This document shows positions 46,925 to 57,425 of a stretch of DNA of 64,000 nt, piece after piece. The notes under the pieces are model-generated. The model had not been told where the DNA came from. It saw only the letters and a list, made by a program, of their open reading frames with translations, and did no database searches. Positions within the stretch are counted from its first letter, which is position 1. The number at the start of each line of letters is the position of its first letter. The position numbers and the translations under genes are program-made. The DNA comes from Nigrospora sphaerica (Eukaryota > Ascomycota > Sordariomycetes > Amphisphaeriales > Apiosporaceae), in contig JAGVVL010000001.1 of NCBI GenBank assembly GCA_018287875.1, forward strand, positions 3,596,001 through 3,660,000. Direction: 5' to 3'.

Positions 46925-47450
46925 GAGCGTAACTGCCCGGAAATAGAGCGGCGGTGCGTGTACAATAGTGAGAGAGGTGGTGCGAAAAGGAGTGCGGTTG
47001 GACCTGGTGCCCGACGTCTTGCCTGGTGGAGAAGCACGGATCATCCGGAGCTCGGCCTACGTGGTATAGCCTCTTTCACGTGCGGTGGTCTTTGGGACGT
47101 GGATAGGACGAAGGAGACGGTGTCCCTACAGCGAGTTCGCGTCGTGCCATCAACAATGCGGACATGGATGTTCAGGTTGCTACTAGTGTTGTAATATGGA
47201 CCTTCTCTAACCTGAATGCGAGCTATCTAGCGCCCCGCGTACGGGAAAAAATGAAATGCGTATCTCATGAATCCAAAATGCATAAGAAACATGCCCCGAG
47301 GCCCCCGACTCCGGGTTGGCCATGGCCATGCGTCATGCTGGGTGGTCCATGCAATACCACCCTCTCGATGACCGCGGATTACTGTATACAGGGGGAAGTC
47401 AACAAACCTGTTCATTGCTCGGCGATGTGCTTGCTGGTAGACAGGCGCCG
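46925..47450. other. Convergent intergenic region
   Basis: 3' flanks of Pfs2 and Nuc1. No gene seen. Confidence 0.5.
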
Positions 47451-48488
47451 CTACGGCTTCGCGCTCGGTTTAGCAAAAGCCTTCTGTCGGTCGGCATAGT
47501 CCTTGATGAACAATGCGCAGGTGGTGTCGGCGCACAGCCTCTTACGTCTCTGCGGGGGCAGCTTCGTGGCGAACTCGAGGCCGCTGGCCCGCTCGACGGC
47601 CTCGAGGGGCACCTCGAAGTCGGCGATGGGCTTCTCGTTGGGGATGCGAGCGTTGGGCAGCACGAAGGCGCCCAGGGCCACGTTGCCGCCGACCTGGCCG
47701 TCCTCGGCGAAGATGACCTTGTAGAAGTGGGTGGGCACGGCGACGTTGGGCGGGCTGCCGATGACCTCGTACTTGACGTACCACTTGTTGTCGGCGGGGT
47801 CCTTCTTGGGCAGGTAGAGCGGGCCCGTCACGATGCGCACGCTGGGGTAGCGGACCGTCAGGCGGCGGCAGAAGTCCTCGAAGTGCGCCCAGTAGTCGCG
47901 GTTGAAGCCCTCGCCGACCTGAGGGCACATGTTGGTCAGATAAAAGGTGTCGTCCATGGCCGACTGGCTCCACTTGGCGTCGGCGGCGGGCACCTGATGG
48001 CCGCGGTCGTAGCCGGAGCGCTGGTAGTCCTTGAGCTTGGCGCGGAACTTTTCGGGCACGGCCTCGTCCTCGACGAAGACGCTGTGCTTGCGGTCGGCGT
48101 CGCGCTGGGCCAGCGAGGCCGCCGTGATGTGCTCGACGACCCAGTGCGGGTTGCGCAGGCGGCGGTCGAACGACGAGACGAGCGCTGCGCGCGTGGCCAC
48201 ATCGGCCACGGGGCCCGGGAAGCCGTACTCGAAAAGGCCGGCGGGGTTGACGGGGCCGCTGCCGCCCAGGGTCCCCGGCGCGACGGGGGGCAGACCGGGG
48301 GTCGGGAAGGGGCCGGGGGTCGGGGCAGTCGTCGACGTGGTGGCGAGGACGGTGGTGGTCGTGGACGAGGCGGCCTTGGAGGGGAGCTTGTGCTCGGGCT
48401 GCGCGCGGAGCGAGTACATGCCAGCAGTGAAGGCGGCGCCAGCTCCGGCACTGGCGGCGGCGATGATGGCTAAGGTGGATTTGGACAT
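47451..48488 (-). CDS. NUC1: Mitochondrial DNA/RNA nuclease Nuc1 (endonuclease G family)
   Basis: Single exon of 345 aa. An N-terminal hydrophobic stretch (LAIIAAASAGAGAAFTAGMY) acts as mitochondrial targeting/anchor, followed by a Thr/Pro-rich linker. The DNA/RNA non-specific endonuclease domain starts at about residue 85 (EYGFPG) with HWVVEHIT, the catalytic DRGH in SGYDRGHQVPAAD near residue 161, and the metal-binding Asn in TFYLTNMCPQVGEGFNRDYW. Nuc1 degrades mitochondrial nucleic acid and can move to the nucleus during cell death. Codon third positions are almost all G or C. The start is the first ATG before the hydrophobic segment. All active-site residues seen are intact. Confidence 0.95.
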   Translation of the reverse strand: MSKSTLAIIAAASAGAGAAFTAGMYSLRAQPEHKLPSKAASSTTTTVLATTSTTAPTPGPFPTPGLPPVAPGTLGGSGPVNPAGLFEYGFPGPVADVATRAALVSSFDRRLRNPHWVVEHITAASLAQRDADRKHSVFVEDEAVPEKFRAKLKDYQRSGYDRGHQVPAADAKWSQSAMDDTFYLTNMCPQVGEGFNRDYWAHFEDFCRRLTVRYPSVRIVTGPLYLPKKDPADNKWYVKYEVIGSPPNVAVPTHFYKVIFAEDGQVGGNVALGAFVLPNARIPNEKPIADFEVPLEAVERASGLEFATKLPPQRRKRLCADTTCALFIKDYADRQKAFAKPSAKP

Positions 48489-50146
48489 GTTGCTGCGGTG
48501 GCGGCGCGCTCGCTCGGGCCGCGGAGGTTCTTATACGGGAGTCGGGGGGGAAACGAGAGCAGCGTCAGGCGTGCACGTCTTGCAATGTCTCGTGGGTTCA
48601 AACGCTACGCAGGCACGCGTTGGATGCTACGCCTGGCTGAGGCGGCCCTCGTGGTGGTGGTGCAGACCAGACGACAGGCGGCCCTTTTGCGTGGAGGGTA
48701 TGTTGGCCTCGAGCTACCTACCCAGTAACGCAGCTAAGAAAAAAAACGGAGTTGCGTGACCCCGAGCCTCCAGCTTCCGTCCCCTCCCCATCCTATGTGA
48801 GGGGGGCCCTTGTGCAGGCGGGGTGGATGCGTTTTGCGCCCCTCGGCCCTTTCCAGTGGCAGACAGGCGGCGCTAGGGAAACTGGATAGCGCTGTGCTGC
48901 AAGGAACGGGATCGGGATCTTCATGTTCGGTGCCTCTACCCTGAAAGGCCATGGAACCTTAGGTAACCAGCGGTTCATGGATGGTGACGTTCCGGTGGTC
49001 AGGCGCCGCCGACGTTGCACGAAGTCACGATCTTGCGACAGCCTCGTCACCACCCAGCTGGGTACCTACCTAAGCACTTAGTAGATACTTAGAAGCATAT
49101 ACCTCAGAATGTCGGCAAGCATAACTTGTGAATATCCCCTGCAGTTCCATGGATCATATCTTTTACGCATCCATGTCTTGTTTGAACGCGTGCGGGCAAT
49201 AGTAACTCTCGGTAGGTAGGGAGTTATATCGACACGTTATGCAGGCAGGCTGGGTCGGATGTCAGCAGGTCGCCCCCGCTGTCTCCTGACTGCCGACGAT
49301 ATTCATGCCTACTACCCACCTACCTGGTTGCAGAGGCATCTGATGGGTACGATTCCCACGGCAGGCGGCAGTACTCGCCCTGCACTCGCCTTGGACGGAG
49401 CGGGAGAGCCTCCCGCAGCCATGGAAACCTTGAGGGTCATATTCTTCACTCCTTCCGCCGCTTGTCCATCAGGGTCCCCAAGAGGGATGGATGGTCTCGG
49501 CCGCGTTAGCGGCGCTGTGCGTACGTGGGCGTCCTACCTTCCCTATCCAATATGTACGATGAACCAGGGATGATCGGCCTACCATGACTGACCCCTCCCA
49601 GAAACTAGGGTACCCGTGCGGCCCCTGCCTGCATGGGAGGCTTGGCAGCCAATGCCATCATATGCGACAAGATCCGCAGAGCCAAGTTCGAAGCCGAATC
49701 CCATTGGAAATCTACCACAACAACGTGCAACACCAACCCGGCAGCATCTTACCCAGCCTGTGTGTGGCCGCCTCGTACTCTTGTCACCGCTGGCTGACCG
49801 GCTACTTGCTCGCTCGCCTATATAGCATCTGCCCATCCGCTTGCTGCGACGCCGCTCTAGCTCGGGGCCTCGCGGACCTCCGTGCTTCCCTCCCTCTTGC
49901 GCATTCACACCGTCGGAACTACCTGTTGTTTGCTTGCCCTGCCTACCATTGTCTATCGACGAACACCCCCCACCACGGACCTGCTGCTGTCCATCATCCC
50001 AACGCCGGCGCCGTGCCTCGGTCCAGCTCCTGGCTGGAAACTTACCGAGTACCATCACCGACCTTCCATGCTCCTTTGAGTAGGACGGCTCGGTACGCGC
50101 ACGCGAGGGTGGCGCTACGGCTGCAGGCTACAGTTACAGGACGATA
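48489..50146. other. Divergent intergenic region between Nuc1 and the ZIP transporter
   Basis: 1.7 kb with short frames only. The Nuc1 promoter is at the left. A GGTACCTACCTAA motif is at 49061. From about 49750 to 50090 the plus strand is pyrimidine-rich, as expected just upstream of the transporter gene. Confidence 0.5.
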
Positions 50147-51911
50147 ATGACGGCCGCCTTGGTAGCCCGGTGGTCGCAGCCCATGATGGACGCGACAGTC
50201 CTCGACAATGACACGAGGGGCTGGATCATGTGCCTCGTGGCCGCTGTGGGTGCGTGACCTCAGCATACCCGTCCCGTACCGCGTGCGAACGAGGGCCCAA
50301 CGTGCTAACCTGCTCTGCCAACAGCCTGTGTGTTTGGCGCCAGCGTCATCTGCGTCGATATCTTCGTTCGCCTCCTTCCTGGCAGGAAGGACTTCCGGAT
50401 ACAAGACAGCAACACGTTCCTCGCCTGCTCTCTGAGTCTGAGCTTCGGAGTCATGGTAAGTCGGACCTCTGTCCCGGCGCCGCCGTCGACAGAAACCACC
50501 CGCGTACTCACAGTGTTGCCTGCAGATATTCATGTCCCTGTTCAGCATGTTGCCAGAAGCCAAGAGTAACCTCAAGAAGGGCGGCTACGCAGAACAGCCG
50601 GCCGGTTTCGTGACCATGGGATGTTTCGTGGCCGGTTTCATCGGAATTCAGGTCATATCGCGCGTTTTTCACCAATTCCTTCCTTCGCATGTTGTCGACT
50701 GCGACCATAGCCACGGCGAGTCTATGCAGGACGAGCACTTTCCTCCCCATGGTAGTGGTGGTCTCAGGCATTCCAGCCGCGCTCGGAACACTGATAAGAG
50801 CCGGCACTCTCACGGGACCCATCCGGACACCATGAGAACTAACATCACTCATAACGGAGATGCTACCGAATCCACTCCGTTATTGCCGAACGACCGCGAC
50901 GAGAACGGAAGGTCGTCGGCCGGTGCTAGTGACGTTACAACCCCTGTCCATAGCCATGCTTTGCGCACAGCACGCAGCAAGACTCTGTCACTGGAAAGAA
51001 GGCCATCGATGATGCGAATGCAGAAACGCGTCATGTCATTTGTCAAGGATACCAAGGCCAACTGTGACGAGTCAGGACCCTGCTTCGGCTACTCGGACCC
51101 TTGTGGCCAAGAATGTTTCAAACACATCGCTTCTCGAACATCGTTGGTTCCCCGGCCCTCGATGGTCCTTCGCACCGCGACCGGAAGCTTGCATAACCAT
51201 TCCTTTGAAATCAACAGGGTGGAAGAAGGTGGAGAAGACGATGGAGATACGTTCGGCTCCGTTAGCCCAGGATATCGTGTCAGCCGTGCTCAGTCGCGGG
51301 ACCACTCTCGTCATGAACATCATCATGATGGTGAGCATGATCACCATCACCCAGCTGGGGACATGGGGGGTGGTGAAATCGCCTCTTCCGAGGACGTCGA
51401 GGCTCAGCATCACCATCATGTGCCCCAGAATGCGTTCCTGTCCATCGGCCTGCAGACTTCAATCGCCATTGCGCTGCACAAACTTCCCGAGGGGTTCATC
51501 ACATACGCGACGAACCACGCCAACCCGTCATTGGGCTTCAGCGTCTTCCTCGCCCTCTTTGTCCACAACATCTCCGAGGGCTTCTCCATGGCGTTGCCGC
51601 TCTACATGGCGCTCCAAAGCCGCACGAAAGCCATGCTGTGGTCTTCGTTCCTGGGGGGCCTCAGCCAACCTTTTGGGGCGGGCATCGCTGTGCTGTGGTT
51701 TAAGCTTGCCAAGCGAACCAACACAACACCAGATTCCGCCGCCTACGGCTGCCTGTTTGCCCTTACGGCTGGCATAATGGCCAGCGTAGCGCTGCAGCTG
51801 TTCGTCGAGAGCCTGAGCTTGAACCACAACCGCAACTTGAGCATCATTTTCGCCTTTCTGGGCATGACCCTCCTTGGAGTGAGCAATGCATTCACTTCGG
51901 ACGCGCACTGA
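50147..51911 (+). CDS. ZRT3: ZIP-family zinc transporter, Zrt3-like
   Basis: Exons 50147-50249, 50325-50455 and 50526-51911 give 539 aa; introns 75 and 70 bp (GTGCGT and GTAAGT donors). The first membrane helix (GWIMCLVAAVACVFGASVIC) spans the first splice, and the next (LSLSFGVMIFMSLFSMLPEA) the second. A long cytosolic loop (about residues 125-365) is rich in His, including HDGEHDHHHPAGD and AQHHHHVPQNAF, as expected of a zinc sensor/binding loop. The metal-binding helices are TM4 HKLPEGF near 396 and TM5 HNISEGF near 425. The layout matches yeast Zrt3, which releases zinc from the vacuole, rather than plasma-membrane Zrt1/2. Location is inferred. The three C-terminal helices end at NAFTSDAH. 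Confidence 0.88.
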
Positions 51912-52173
51912 AGAGGATGGGGAGATAAGGGGCTCCAGGTTTTGGCAGGAGGGCACCCGGCAGATGGTGTACATATTGTATGAGGCATCGGTTTGGTGTC
52001 GAGGGGTTGTGCATGGCAGGCTCCGAGGCTTGGCTTCTCGCATGAGCTTTTCAGCCTGTGTTACAGTCGCAGAAAAAACCCGGCACGAACAAGTGATCAG
52101 AGTGATAGTACATAATTATAACTTGATTAAACCGTGTTAAATACCTGTATGTGCTTCCAAGGGCGCGCAGCGG

Positions 52174-54264
52174 TCAGAGCCGGCTGGCCGGCGGATTCGC
52201 GCCCAGCGCGCCGCTCATCATGAATTGGTTCTGGTTTGTCCGCGGAGCCTTCAACAAGACCATTTCCCTACCGCCGCCGGTTCCCCACCAGGCGACGCCC
52301 ACCGACGCCCTCTCGACGTCCATCTCGCCGCTGACCAGGACGTCCCAGAATCGCTTGCGGGCCACCTCGCGCATGGCGGGGTCGGCGATCTCGTTCATGG
52401 CCTCGGCGGTGCGCGTCAGCCACTCCTCGACGATGTCCAGGGGCAAGAAGGGGAGGGAGTCGACGAGGGCCAGAACGAGCGTCGTCTGCTCCGAGAGGGG
52501 CGGGGGCGGCGGCAGCGGCGGGGCATCGGCGGCGGCGGCCGGGCCGGGCGGCGCGGGGTCGGGCGGCAGGGCGTGGGCCGATGCGGACAGGGAGCGGAAG
52601 TGCAGCATCTCGAGCAGGGTCTCGGCCAGGCCCGGGTGGGCGGCGGCGACGGGGAAGGGGGGGCTCGCGACCTGCATGACGGTTTTGAAGGCGAGGCGGA
52701 ACTGGCGCGGGTGGACGCGCGCCGGGAAGGAGGCGAGGAGCGTGTCGACGTAGAAGGGTATGGCGGCGACGGCCAGGGGCGCGTGCTGCGGGCACGACAG
52801 CACCGAGAGGACCGTCGCGTGCGCCGCCTCGTAGAGGGGCCGGGCCAAGGCCGCGGCCGGCGGGCCCGCGGCCGACGCCAGGTGCGCCGTGGCGACCGTC
52901 AGGACCAGGCCCTCGGCCGCCGGCGTTGGCAGCGACAGGGGCAGGTGCTCGGCCGTGTTGAGGTAGAAGAGCGTCAGGACCTGGTCCAGCGGCGTCGCGG
53001 CCGTCGGGCCCGGCTCCTGCGGCGGCTGGATCCCTTGCAGGAAGGCGACGCAGGCGTCGGGGGAGCGGGTGAGGATGTCGATGGAGGTGAGGTAGGTGAA
53101 GGTGTAGACCTGGAAGGCGTCGGCCCCCTGGCGCGAGGATATGAAGCAGAGGTCCCGCAGGGCGCGCAGCGTCTTGGTGGCAACGCGAGGCGCCGTCGCG
53201 GCGTTTCGGAGACAGGGGTCCAGGAGACAACGGGCAACGATGGGTTGCAGGGTGGCGACGACGGTGTACATGATTTTCCTGAGCAGTTGCCAAAGCATGG
53301 CCCAGGGGCCCTGCAACATCTCGGGCGCCAGGACGGCCGCCTCGGTCGACTCATCGATGGAGGCGAAAGCGCATTGGCGCCATCGCTCGAGCACTTCGTC
53401 CGAGAAGAGCAGCAGGTGGTCCTGGGCCTGGAGCACGAGGGTCGGGTCGGCCGCGTGCTGCACCGCAAAGGCAGCCAGGCGCGATAGGGGACCCATATTC
53501 TTGGCCAGCGGCCGCGACTCGAGCTGTTGGACCTGAGCAAAGGAGCCCGGAGAGGGGCGGTAGAAGGTCTCGTGGCCGGCGACGTTGCCAGCGGATATGG
53601 AGCGGAGGAACTGGCCGTTCTGGAAGCCTTCGGGCCCCGTCATGGCGCGTACGGCGGCGGGCAGCAGCAGGTTGGCGTTGAGCGAGCGTTTCGCGTGCTC
53701 GGACAGCAGGGGAAAGGCGTAGGAGAGGGCCAGCACGACGGCATGGGCGGGCAGGTCCTGGCCGGGGTCGGGATGCTGCAGGGCGAGGTTCGCGGCCGTC
53801 ACGACGGCCCGGTCCAGCGTGGAGCGCAGGCCCGAGGGGGCGGGGCCGGCATCGCGGTCCTCGAGGCCCATGAGGAGGCCGGTGAGCACGAGCAGGTGCT
53901 TCCAGCGGGGCGAGCGGTCGTCGGCGCCCTTGGCGACGGCGCGGGCCCAGGGTTCGCAGGCGAGGCCGCCGCCGGCGGGCTTCTGGCCCCAGGGCAACGC
54001 GGCATTCTCGCGCTCGTGCCGCCGCACGTGGACGGCGGCGGTGCTGTAGATGCCGACGATGCGGAGGCACAGGGGCAGGACGTCGGGCAGGTCCCACAGG
54101 GCGCGGGCGGTCAGGAGGTGCGAGGTGAGGAGCGAGAGGTTCAGCGGGTTGTTGAGGTTGGCGAGCAGCGTCACGGTGCGCGCCAGCAGCTGGTTCGTCT
54201 CGGCCGGCGCGGGCGGCGCTTGGTACGCGCGCAGCGTGGTCGTCAGGAGCCGGTCGGCCGACAT
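52174..54264 (-). CDS. PEX8: Peroxin Pex8, peroxisomal matrix organiser of the importomer
   Basis: Single exon of 696 aa, mostly alpha-helical repeats, e.g. TLLANLNNPLNLSLLTSHLL, FSDEVLERWRQCAFASIDES and IMYTVVATLQPIVARCLLDP. The last three residues are SRL, a type 1 peroxisomal targeting signal, consistent with a matrix-side peripheral protein. In fungi Pex8 links the docking complex to the RING-finger complex and helps release cargo from Pex5. An Ala/Pro low-complexity patch lies near residues 575-600. GC at third positions is very high, which leaves long open frames on the other strand. The start MSADRLLTTTLRAYQ is the first ATG. I call Pex8 from overall pattern, length and PTS1; there is no short diagnostic motif, so identity is less certain than for the enzymes. 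Confidence 0.75.
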   Translation of the reverse strand: MSADRLLTTTLRAYQAPPAPAETNQLLARTVTLLANLNNPLNLSLLTSHLLTARALWDLPDVLPLCLRIVGIYSTAAVHVRRHERENAALPWGQKPAGGGLACEPWARAVAKGADDRSPRWKHLLVLTGLLMGLEDRDAGPAPSGLRSTLDRAVVTAANLALQHPDPGQDLPAHAVVLALSYAFPLLSEHAKRSLNANLLLPAAVRAMTGPEGFQNGQFLRSISAGNVAGHETFYRPSPGSFAQVQQLESRPLAKNMGPLSRLAAFAVQHAADPTLVLQAQDHLLLFSDEVLERWRQCAFASIDESTEAAVLAPEMLQGPWAMLWQLLRKIMYTVVATLQPIVARCLLDPCLRNAATAPRVATKTLRALRDLCFISSRQGADAFQVYTFTYLTSIDILTRSPDACVAFLQGIQPPQEPGPTAATPLDQVLTLFYLNTAEHLPLSLPTPAAEGLVLTVATAHLASAAGPPAAALARPLYEAAHATVLSVLSCPQHAPLAVAAIPFYVDTLLASFPARVHPRQFRLAFKTVMQVASPPFPVAAAHPGLAETLLEMLHFRSLSASAHALPPDPAPPGPAAAADAPPLPPPPPLSEQTTLVLALVDSLPFLPLDIVEEWLTRTAEAMNEIADPAMREVARKRFWDVLVSGEMDVERASVGVAWWGTGGGREMVLLKAPRTNQNQFMMSGALGANPPASRL

Positions 54265-55184
54265 GTTGGCGCCGCGGGTTCGCTCAGACGAGGAGGACGA
54301 GGTCGTGGCCCATGCCCTTGCACGTGCGATGGTCTCGGTGTCGGGGAAGGGGGTTCGCGTGGGTGGCGCCGGTCTGGTGTCGTCGAGAGAATGGGGAATC
54401 CCACGATGCTATCGAGAGAAAGCCGCCCCGGGGAGTAACAACGAGTTGCCGAGGCACGACGTCAGCCGCCTGCATCGATAAGACGGGAGATGGATACCAG
54501 GGAGAGGGATCGGTTGCACGGGAGGTTGGATTCGGCTGGGCTATAGGGTGCTTCGGTAACGGTTAGTACATCTACAGGGGCGCCCCCATGCCTCCACCCC
54601 GTATGTACGAAGTACCTAACATTACATGATGTACTAAGTAGGGTACCCAATGGCCCGGGAAGTCCGCCTCCTCCTCTTTGCACTACGGACATACCTCCAT
54701 GCCAACCTCGGATCCAGGAAAAATAGATGCGATGGCGGTTCCTGGATGTACCTGTGGAGGATGTACGATTATTCTGAGCTCACATGCCATGACCTCATGT
54801 ACATAACGCGCCAGTTCGGCACGGGACCCAGGGACCTGCCGCTCGACGTTGATCGAATTAATTCCCCGTCCTGCCACCAGCCACCTGTGCCCACTCACTA
54901 CCTTTAGGTACTACCACCAACCACACCCACCTAACGAGCTACTAGCATGCACCCCAAGTACCAACCTACTTTCTACTACACATCCATCTATCCTCTTAAT
55001 AGAGATTCATCCCGTCGATTCGTACACTTCGCAGGCCACCCCCTTCGACCTATATCGGATCCCCCAGTCCGGGCTTCAGCTACCCACCAAAACCCGACGG
55101 CGTCGTCCATCGTCGTGTGTCCGACCTCCCGCCGCGAACCGGCTGAGACCCCGCGCAACGGCTCCAGGGGGGCGCTGCTCACTG
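54265..55184. other. Divergent intergenic region between Pex8 and the TMEM170 gene
   Basis: 920 bp with repeated TAC/GTA-rich words near 54600-54650. No gene seen. Confidence 0.5.
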
Positions 55185-55696
55185 ATGGGTAATCAAACGT
55201 AAGTCACACCCGCTGTGCCGCCCGCGTGGTTGCTGATGGGCGATGCGACACCTCCTCCGCCGATAGGTCTGTCCAACGGTCTGCGCGTCCCAATTGCCCT
55301 CCGCCCGGCTACAGCGCCCCCCGGTTCCCCTCGCTCCTGTGGCCGCCCGACGATTGCGACCATGCCCTGTACAACGTCTGGGACTCGTGGCGCTTCACCC
55401 TGATGTGGACCGTGATCCTCTACGCCATCTTCCACATGGGCGCCGCCGCCGTCGCCCTGTTGATGCAGACAGGCAAGCGGCCCGCCACCTGGAAGTACCT
55501 CTGGACCGTCCCCATCCTCTACGCGCTCGCCGCCGGCATCGAAGCCCTCTTTGCCGGCACCATCACCGGCGTCGTCGTCGGTGCCGTCTACCTCAACGGT
55601 AACTTCGTCTTGTCCACGTGGATACCCTTCATCTGGGCCTGGATCAACGTCTTGGTGCTGGTCATATCTTCCTTCACTATCCAAGGCGGTCTCTGA
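55185..55696 (+). CDS. TMEM170-family integral membrane protein
   Basis: Exons 55185-55198 (only 14 coding nt, MGNQT) and 55267-55696 give 147 aa; the 68-bp intron has GTAAGT and ATAG ends and joins in phase 2. The sequence reads SVQRSARPNCPPPGYSAPRF, then PDDCDHALYNVWDSWRFTLM and three to four hydrophobic helices: WTVILYAIFHMGAAAVALLM, WKYLWTVPILYALAAGIEAL, TGVVVGAVYLNGNF, and IWAWINVLVLVISSF. The D-C-LYNVWDSWRFTLMWT block is typical of TMEM170. Human TMEM170A shapes ER sheets and the nuclear envelope; the fungal role is untested. An alternative ATG further down would remove the N-terminal 50 residues. The stop codon is 41 bp from the stop of the convergent acetyltransferase gene. Confidence 0.82.
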
Positions 55697-55737
55697 TCAG
55701 CGGCGGCCCGGCCACGACGGCCCCCTCACGATGCCGA

Positions 55738-56610
55738 CTACGCCTGCCACCCAGCCACGGCCGGGTCCGGCACCGCCGCCCGCAGGACGCGGGCCGGGTT
55801 GCCCGCCACGACGGTGTAGGGGGCCACGTCCTTGGTCACGACGCTGCCGGCGCCCACCGTCGCGCCCGGGCCGATGGTGATGCCGGGCAGCACGGTGACG
55901 TTGCCTCCGAACCAACAGTCTTCGCCGATGGTTATCGGCGCTCCCATCTCGGGGCCCTTGGTTCCGTTGCGGACCGCCGGATCCGTGGGGTGCGTGCCGC
56001 TGTAAAAGGAGCAGTTGGGGCCGATCAGGGTGCGCGAGCCCACGGTGATGAGGCACGTGTCTATCCAAGTACTATTAGAGCTGGAAAGTCGTCAGTCAGC
56101 ACGGCTACGCAAGCCGCGGCGAGCCCATCGGCAGTCAGTCCCTACTTCACGTAAACGTTGTCGCCGAACCTGCATGGGGCGGGTCAGCAGCCGATTCTCA
56201 TCCGACAGGGGGGGGCTAAGCAAGCGCACTGACTTGACGTTGCGTCCATAATCGAATTTGATGGGACCATCGCACCACACGTATTCGGCCAACAAATCCT
56301 CGTCCTCTTCCGGAGTGGCGGCCGGGGGCGGCAACGGGGACGGGTCGTCCAGAATGCTGACAGGTCGGCGTGAGGTCAACAGGCCGAGGACCCGGCTCGG
56401 CGGGCATCGATCGCCTTACCGCTTAAACAGCTCAACGAGGGTGCGCCGGGAGACATCACCGGCCCGGTTGAAAGCGTCGGCGGCATGGCGACACCGCCTG
56501 CGGTCTGCCACCAAGTCGGGAGTAAAGGCGTAATAAAGCTGCCCGTTCCTCATGCGCCGAAGGTTCTCTTCGAGGTCGATGTTGCGTAGATTGACGGCCT
56601 CGGACGCCAT
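55738..56610 (-). CDS. Maltose/sugar O-acetyltransferase (NodL-type left-handed beta-helix)
   Basis: Four exons, 226 aa: 56610-56420, 56356-56234, 56169-56146 and 56080-55738. Exon 3 is only 24 nt and encodes FGDNVYV, needed to keep the conserved run YGRNVKFGDNVYVNSN before TWIDTCLITVGSRTLIGPNC. The N-terminal maltose acetyltransferase domain (NLEENLRRMRNGQLYYAF-like start) is followed by hexapeptide repeats (APITIGEDCWFGGNVTVLPG; PGATVGAGSVVTKDVAPYTV) and VVAGNPARVLR. The catalytic His is in SGTHPTDP. Members transfer acetyl from acetyl-CoA to hydroxyls of sugars; the substrate here is unknown. All introns are 63-76 bp with GTAAGG, GTCAGT and GTAGGG donors. Confidence 0.9.
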
Positions 56611-57425
56611 GTTGGGTGGTACGGGCGAATTGGCCTGGTGATGGATATGCTCCGAGTTGCGGGGGATTGGGTGGTTGTTATGGAATACGGGATGGGTCCG
56701 CCGGCTTGCTCTAATTTATAACCAGCCGTGCTCTCTTCTTAGGTAATACCATGCACGCAGATACATCGTAACGTTTTCCCGGTAGAGGATTAGCATAGTG
56801 TTCACAGTGACGGGAAGGAACCGGGCATATACACGCGCATCATGCACCCATCTACAGCTTGTCGGCCCGTAGAAACCAACAACGGACTACAAGAAGCGAC
56901 AGATGCGGACTTGTCCTGTTCTATAACAGGTGGCCACTTGGCACTCAGCAGGAAACAACGACGAGCCTGCATCTACTAGTGTGGTCGGTGCGGATACAAG
57001 TAGCGAACCTTTTTATGGATATAGCTTGTCCAGACAAAGCTCTCTCTCATTGGGGGGTACGTACATCCCTTCATCAACAGCTTCAAAATCACCATACTCT
57101 TCTTCCCCCACCCACCCTCTCACTATCCTAAGCATCGCCGCCGCCACGACGTTGCTGAGCGTCACGGCTCTCGCTGCGGCCCACTGAACACCTGCAGCCC
57201 CGAGCGGCCATGGCCCTCGTTTGATCACACCGAATACCTCCGATTCCGCTCAACGCGCGAGGTCAGACGCCCTTGAAAGGCCCCGTTCCTTTTTGTCCCG
57301 GAGACGCCCCTCAACGACCCGACGACTGTATTACTCGCGACTACCCGAACCCAAATCGCTTTTAGTCCACCGGACCGGCGCCATCAGAATCTGTCAAAGA
57401 CGGCTCGGGGCCGCCAGTAATCACA
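56611..57425. other. Divergent intergenic region between the acetyltransferase and Ste14
   Basis: 815 bp of shared promoter DNA; pyrimidine-rich from about 57080. No gene seen. Confidence 0.5.

Noticed and set aside
47316..48473. 385-codon plus-strand frame over Nuc1
   Set aside because: Longer than the real gene only because of extreme GC at third positions; the minus strand carries an intact DRGH nuclease.
52225..53487. 420-codon plus-strand frame over Pex8
   Set aside because: Composition is Gly/Arg/Gln repeat-like, typical of an antisense frame in GC-rich coding DNA.
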